From Alphaproteobacteria bacterium (lineage in GTDB: Bacteria; Pseudomonadota; Alphaproteobacteria; Reyranellales; Reyranellaceae): DNA of 64,000 nucleotides. The translations under genes were made by a program, and so were the position numbers. This document shows positions 60,738 to 64,000 of this stretch, in pieces. Below the pieces are notes generated by a model that did no database searches, was not told the origin of the DNA, and saw only the letters and a program-made list of their open reading frames with translations. The stretch covers positions 140,011 to 204,010 of the forward strand of contig JAFKFK010000011.1 of NCBI GenBank assembly GCA_017307275.1, in the 5' to 3' direction. Each line of letters opens with the position of its first letter. Position 1 is the first letter of the stretch.

Positions 60738-63700
60738 ATGACTTCGTCCCCGCTGGCCCCGCCGGTCACCTTCGGGCTCAGCTTCAATGACTTCTACGAT
60801 CGCGAGGGACTGAGCCGTCTCGATGCCGCGTTCGTCACGTGGCTGAAGGATGCCAGCATCGATGCCCATGCCCGCCTGATGGCGGCGCGTGCGGCTCCTG
60901 AAGGACTGGCCGCCAAAGACGAATCGAATCTGCTGATCGAGCTGGCGCGGCCGCTCGAGGATTTCGTCGGCACCTTGTTCGGCGTCGGCGAGGAGGTCGC
61001 GGCCCTGCGCGGCCGCCACAGCCGCCTGGCGCCGCTCTACGACTGCAAGCGGCTCTTCGTGCAGCGCTACGTCACGCGCGCCATCAAGCCCGATGCCGCG
61101 GCGGCGCTCGACGGTGCGAGCGTCACTGCTAATCTCAAGCTCGGTGTCGAGCCGTCCGCAGGACTGGAAGAGTGGGAGCTTGCCTTCGCGCTCGCGGTTC
61201 GTGGTCTTGTCGGCGCGGAGTTCAAGGTCGAGGCGCCCACGCCGGAGATCACGGCTTTCGCGGAGTACGCCGCCTGGGCGCTGCACCATCCCGACGGCAA
61301 GAAGCGCCATCACGATGGGCCGCTGTTCAAGGTGCCGCACAAGCTCGACTTCGAGCATCTGGTGCCGATCGAAACCGAGACGGTCGACGGCGTCATTCGC
61401 ATGAAGCTGCCGCGGCCGCTGCTGCGCCATCGCGAAGGCTTTGCGCTCACCGACCAGGGCTTCGATCTCGTTCGCGCCCTCGATCACGCGAACTACTGCA
61501 TCTGGTGCCACAACCAGGGCAAGGATAGTTGCTCCCGAGGCCTGCGGGACCGCAAGACCGGCGCGTTCCAGAAGTCGCCCTTCGGCGTCACCCTGGCCGG
61601 CTGTCCGCTCGAAGAGAAAATCTCGGAGATGAACCTCCTGAAGGCGGAGGGTTTCTCGGTCGGCGCGCTGGCGATCGCCGCGGTCGACAATCCGCTGCTG
61701 GCGGCGACCGGCCATCGCATCTGCAACGATTGCATGAAGGCCTGCATCTACCAGAAGCAGGAACCGGTCGACATCCCGCAGATCGAGACCCGTACCTTGA
61801 AGGACGTGCTCGGCCTGCCGTGGGGCTTCGAGATCTACTCGCTGCTGACGCGGTGGAACCCGCTCAATCTGCGGCGCCCGATTCCGCGTCCTGCCACGGG
61901 GCGCACCGTGCTGGTCGTCGGCCTGGGGCCGGCCGGCTTCAATCTCGCGCATCATCTGATGAACGACGGCCATACGGTGGTCGGTATCGACGGTCTCAAG
62001 ATCGAGCCGTTGCCCGAGGCGCAATCCGGCGTGGCGATGGATGGCACGCGAGTCGGGTTCCAGGCCGTGAAGGACGTCGCCGTTTTGCGCGAGAATCTCG
62101 GCGAGCGGGCGATGGCGGGTTTCGGCGGTGTCGCCGAGTACGGCATCACCGTGCGCTGGGACAAGAACTACCTGAAGATGGTGCGGCTCCTGCTGGAGCG
62201 GCGCGCCGAGTTCTCGATGTTCGGTGGCGTGCGTTTCGGCGGCACGGTGACGGTCGAGAGCGCTTTCGCCATGGGCTTCGACCATATCGCGCTCTGTGCC
62301 GGCGCCGGCAAACCCACCGTGCTCGACCTGCCGAACGGGCTGGCGCGCGGCGTGCGCGCGGCGTCGGACTTCCTGATGGCGCTGCAGCTCACGGGTGCAG
62401 CCAAGAAGGAGTCCATCGCCAACCTGCAGATCCGTTTGCCGGTGGTGGTGATCGGCGGCGGTCTGACCGCCATCGACACGGCAACCGAATCGCTCGCCTA
62501 CTATCCGCTGCAGGTCGAGAAGTTCTTGTCGCGGCATGAAGCACTGGTCGCCGAGCGCGGCGAAGCGGCAGTGCAGGGCAACTGGACCCCGGAAGAGCGC
62601 GAGATCGCCGACGAGTTCATTGCACACGCCAAGGCGATCCGCGCCGAGCGCGAGGCGGCGGCCCGCGAAGGCCGCGAACCTGCGATTGCCAAGCTGGTGA
62701 ACGGCTGGGGCGGCGTGGCGCTGGTCTATCGCCGCCGTCTGATCGATTCGCCATCCTACACGCTGAACCACGAAGAAGTGTTGAAGGCGCTCGAGGAAGA
62801 CATCCGCTTTGTCGAAGGCCTCTCGCCGGTCGCCGTCGAGGTCGATGCTGTCGGCCAGGCCAAGGCACTGAAGGTTGCCGGTGAGCAGAACGGCACCAAG
62901 GTCGAAGCGACCTTGCCGGCGCGCACCATCCTGGTGGCGGCGGGTACGCAGCCTAACACTGTGCTGGCACGCGAAGATGCCACGCATGCCTTCATCGACG
63001 GCAAGTACTTCCGCGCCCTCGACGAGGAGGGCAATCCCGCCACGCCCGAGCGTGTCGCCAAGCCCGCCGAAGTGCGGGTGCTGATGTATCGCCATGCCGA
63101 CAACCGCTTCATGTCGTTCTTCGGCGACCTGCATCCGTCCTTTGCCGGCAATGTCGTGAAAGCGATGGGCGGCGCCAAGCAAGGATATCCGGTGCTGACG
63201 CGCGCCATGACGGCGCTGCCGGCGCCGAAACGTACGCCGGCCGAAATCTTGGCCGAGGCCAACGACCAGTGGCGCGCTCGCGTCGTGCGTGTCGACCGGC
63301 TGACGCCCACCATCGTCGAGGTTGTCGTCGAGGCGCCAGCAGCGGCGCGCAATTTCGAGCCCGGCCAGTTCTATCGCCTGCAGAATTACGAAGCGCGGTC
63401 GCTGCAAAGCGAGGGGACGCTCCTCACCATGGAAGGCCTGGCGCTGACCGGGGCCTGGGTCGACAAGGACAAGGGCCTGCTGTCGCTGATTGCTCTGGAG
63501 ATGGGCGGCTCGTCCGATCTCTGTGCAATGCTGAAGCCCGGCGAACCCGTGATCGTCATGGGCCCGACCGGCGCGCCGACCGAGATCGAGCCGGGCGAAA
63601 CGGTCGTGCTGGTGGGCGGCGGCCTCGGGAACGCCGTGCTGTTCTCGATTGGCCAGGCTTTCCGCAAGGCCGGCAGCAAGGTGCTCTACTTCGCGGGCTA

Positions 63701-64000
63701 CAAGCGCGTGATCGACCGCTACAAGGTCGAAGAGATCGAAGCGGCGGCCGATGTCGTCATCTGGTGCTGCGACGAGGAGCCGGGCTTCACGCCGGGCCGA
63801 CCGCAGGACAAGGCGCTGGTCGCCAACATCGTCGAGGCGATGCGCCGCTATGCGTCGGGCGAACTGGGTGATCAGCCGATCCCCTACAATGCGGCGGACC
63901 GCATCGTGGCGATTGGCTCCGACGGCATGATGAACGCGGTGCGGCTGGCGCGGCACAACGCGCTGAAGCCCTATCTCAAGGCCGATCATCGCGCGCTGGG
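60738..64000 (+). CDS. Large FAD/Fe-S/NAD(P) oxidoreductase (GltD-like plus ferredoxin-reductase domain), truncated by the right edge
   Basis: At least 1087 residues, still open at the edge. Residues 1-240 are a helical region of unknown family. A cysteine-rich part follows (Cys254, Cys257, Cys265, Cys289; Cys329, Cys332, Cys336), fit for one or two Fe-S clusters. Then come the dinucleotide domains of the GltD/NAD-disulfide reductase group: VLVVGLGPAGFNLAHHLMNDGHTVVGIDG and VVVIGGGLTAIDTATESLAYYP. The C-terminus has an FNR/PyrK-like FAD region (FEPGQFYRLQNYE) and NAD loop (TVVLVGGGLGNAVLFSIG). Similar multi-domain oxidoreductases exist in alphaproteobacteria; the electron partners are unknown. 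The ATG at 60738 lacks a clear ribosome site. Confidence 0.85.
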   Translation, partial: MTSSPLAPPVTFGLSFNDFYDREGLSRLDAAFVTWLKDASIDAHARLMAARAAPEGLAAKDESNLLIELARPLEDFVGTLFGVGEEVAALRGRHSRLAPLYDCKRLFVQRYVTRAIKPDAAAALDGASVTANLKLGVEPSAGLEEWELAFALAVRGLVGAEFKVEAPTPEITAFAEYAAWALHHPDGKKRHHDGPLFKVPHKLDFEHLVPIETETVDGVIRMKLPRPLLRHREGFALTDQGFDLVRALDHANYCIWCHNQGKDSCSRGLRDRKTGAFQKSPFGVTLAGCPLEEKISEMNLLKAEGFSVGALAIAAVDNPLLAATGHRICNDCMKACIYQKQEPVDIPQIETRTLKDVLGLPWGFEIYSLLTRWNPLNLRRPIPRPATGRTVLVVGLGPAGFNLAHHLMNDGHTVVGIDGLKIEPLPEAQSGVAMDGTRVGFQAVKDVAVLRENLGERAMAGFGGVAEYGITVRWDKNYLKMVRLLLERRAEFSMFGGVRFGGTVTVESAFAMGFDHIALCAGAGKPTVLDLPNGLARGVRAASDFLMALQLTGAAKKESIANLQIRLPVVVIGGGLTAIDTATESLAYYPLQVEKFLSRHEALVAERGEAAVQGNWTPEEREIADEFIAHAKAIRAEREAAAREGREPAIAKLVNGWGGVALVYRRRLIDSPSYTLNHEEVLKALEEDIRFVEGLSPVAVEVDAVGQAKALKVAGEQNGTKVEATLPARTILVAAGTQPNTVLAREDATHAFIDGKYFRALDEEGNPATPERVAKPAEVRVLMYRHADNRFMSFFGDLHPSFAGNVVKAMGGAKQGYPVLTRAMTALPAPKRTPAEILAEANDQWRARVVRVDRLTPTIVEVVVEAPAAARNFEPGQFYRLQNYEARSLQSEGTLLTMEGLALTGAWVDKDKGLLSLIALEMGGSSDLCAMLKPGEPVIVMGPTGAPTEIEPGETVVLVGGGLGNAVLFSIGQAFRKAGSKVLYFAGYKRVIDRYKVEEIEAAADVVIWCCDEEPGFTPGRPQDKALVANIVEAMRRYASGELGDQPIPYNAADRIVAIGSDGMMNAVRLARHNALKPYLKADHRAL

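Noticed and set aside
60618..63989. Very long open frame on the minus strand (over 1100 codons)
   Set aside because: It lies opposite the FAD/Fe-S oxidoreductase gene, which has clear cofactor motifs. The minus-strand translation is His/Arg/Gln/Asp-rich without domains, a typical antisense shadow in GC-rich DNA.

Overview
The window is GC-rich, densely packed chromosomal DNA with about 60 protein genes, one tRNA gene, no rRNA, no CRISPR array and no insertion sequence or phage gene that I can recognise. The content points to a metabolically versatile alphaproteobacterium, probably a soil or water heterotroph of the Rhodospirillales/Hyphomicrobiales type (Reyranella or Bradyrhizobium-like; this is inference). 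The pointers are four Bug-type solute receptors, a Liv-type ABC importer, a membrane urate hydroxylase (PuuD), heme A synthase, ETF-quinone oxidoreductase, and many GTGA/ATGA gene overlaps. Overall it reads as ordinary core plus accessory metabolism, not as a genomic island.

Layout. 1-2.1 kb (minus): FecI-type sigma factor, FecR regulator and the start of a TonB-dependent receptor, with a Fur-like palindrome upstream. 2.2-11.3 kb: single genes, namely a peptide-type receptor, a secreted lectin-like protein, membrane proteins, VOC protein, amidase, metallo-beta-lactamase-fold hydrolase, NIPSNAP protein and two divergent Bug receptors. 11.4-15.8 kb: sugar-type ABC receptor and two permeases without an ATPase, facing an MFS transporter. 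16-22.4 kb: a LivK-type receptor and a GT-C-like membrane protein (minus), then livGFHM (plus). 22.4-27 kb (minus): RND efflux pump with adaptor and a tiny membrane protein. 27.2-37 kb: chaA, an RraA-like protein, a class III adenylate cyclase, a TetR/quinone reductase pair, YciI protein, tRNA-Arg(CCG), a Bug receptor, an SDR with an apparent CTG start, a RidA protein, two small exported proteins and a lipoprotein hydrolase.

37.4-44.1 kb holds two converging operons. The plus operon encodes a zinc-finger protein, MaoC, crotonase, a phytanoyl-CoA dioxygenase-like protein and a LysE exporter. The minus operon encodes PuuD, a membrane-anchored barnase-like protein, an acidic protein, a crotonase and a quinone reductase. 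44.2-48.8 kb: malate synthase, an oxalyl-CoA-synthetase-like ligase, a ketopantoate-reductase-like protein and a GNAT protein. Next to puuD this suggests a glyoxylate/oxalate metabolic neighbourhood. 48.8-51.6 kb: a GntR regulator divergent from a TauD-type dioxygenase and a Bug receptor. 51.6-64 kb: uracil-DNA glycosylase, a MetX-like acyltransferase, ETF-QO, a TPR protein, ispE, a Sel1/peptidoglycan-binding protein, heme A synthase and a large truncated FAD/Fe-S oxidoreductase.

The best leads are: a GntR-type operator present both at 49.58 kb and, 38 kb away, before the ATPase-less ABC importer; the overlapping barnase-like/acidic gene pair inside the puuD operon; two crotonase paralogues lacking the usual catalytic glutamates; and a likely CTG start codon on the SDR gene.
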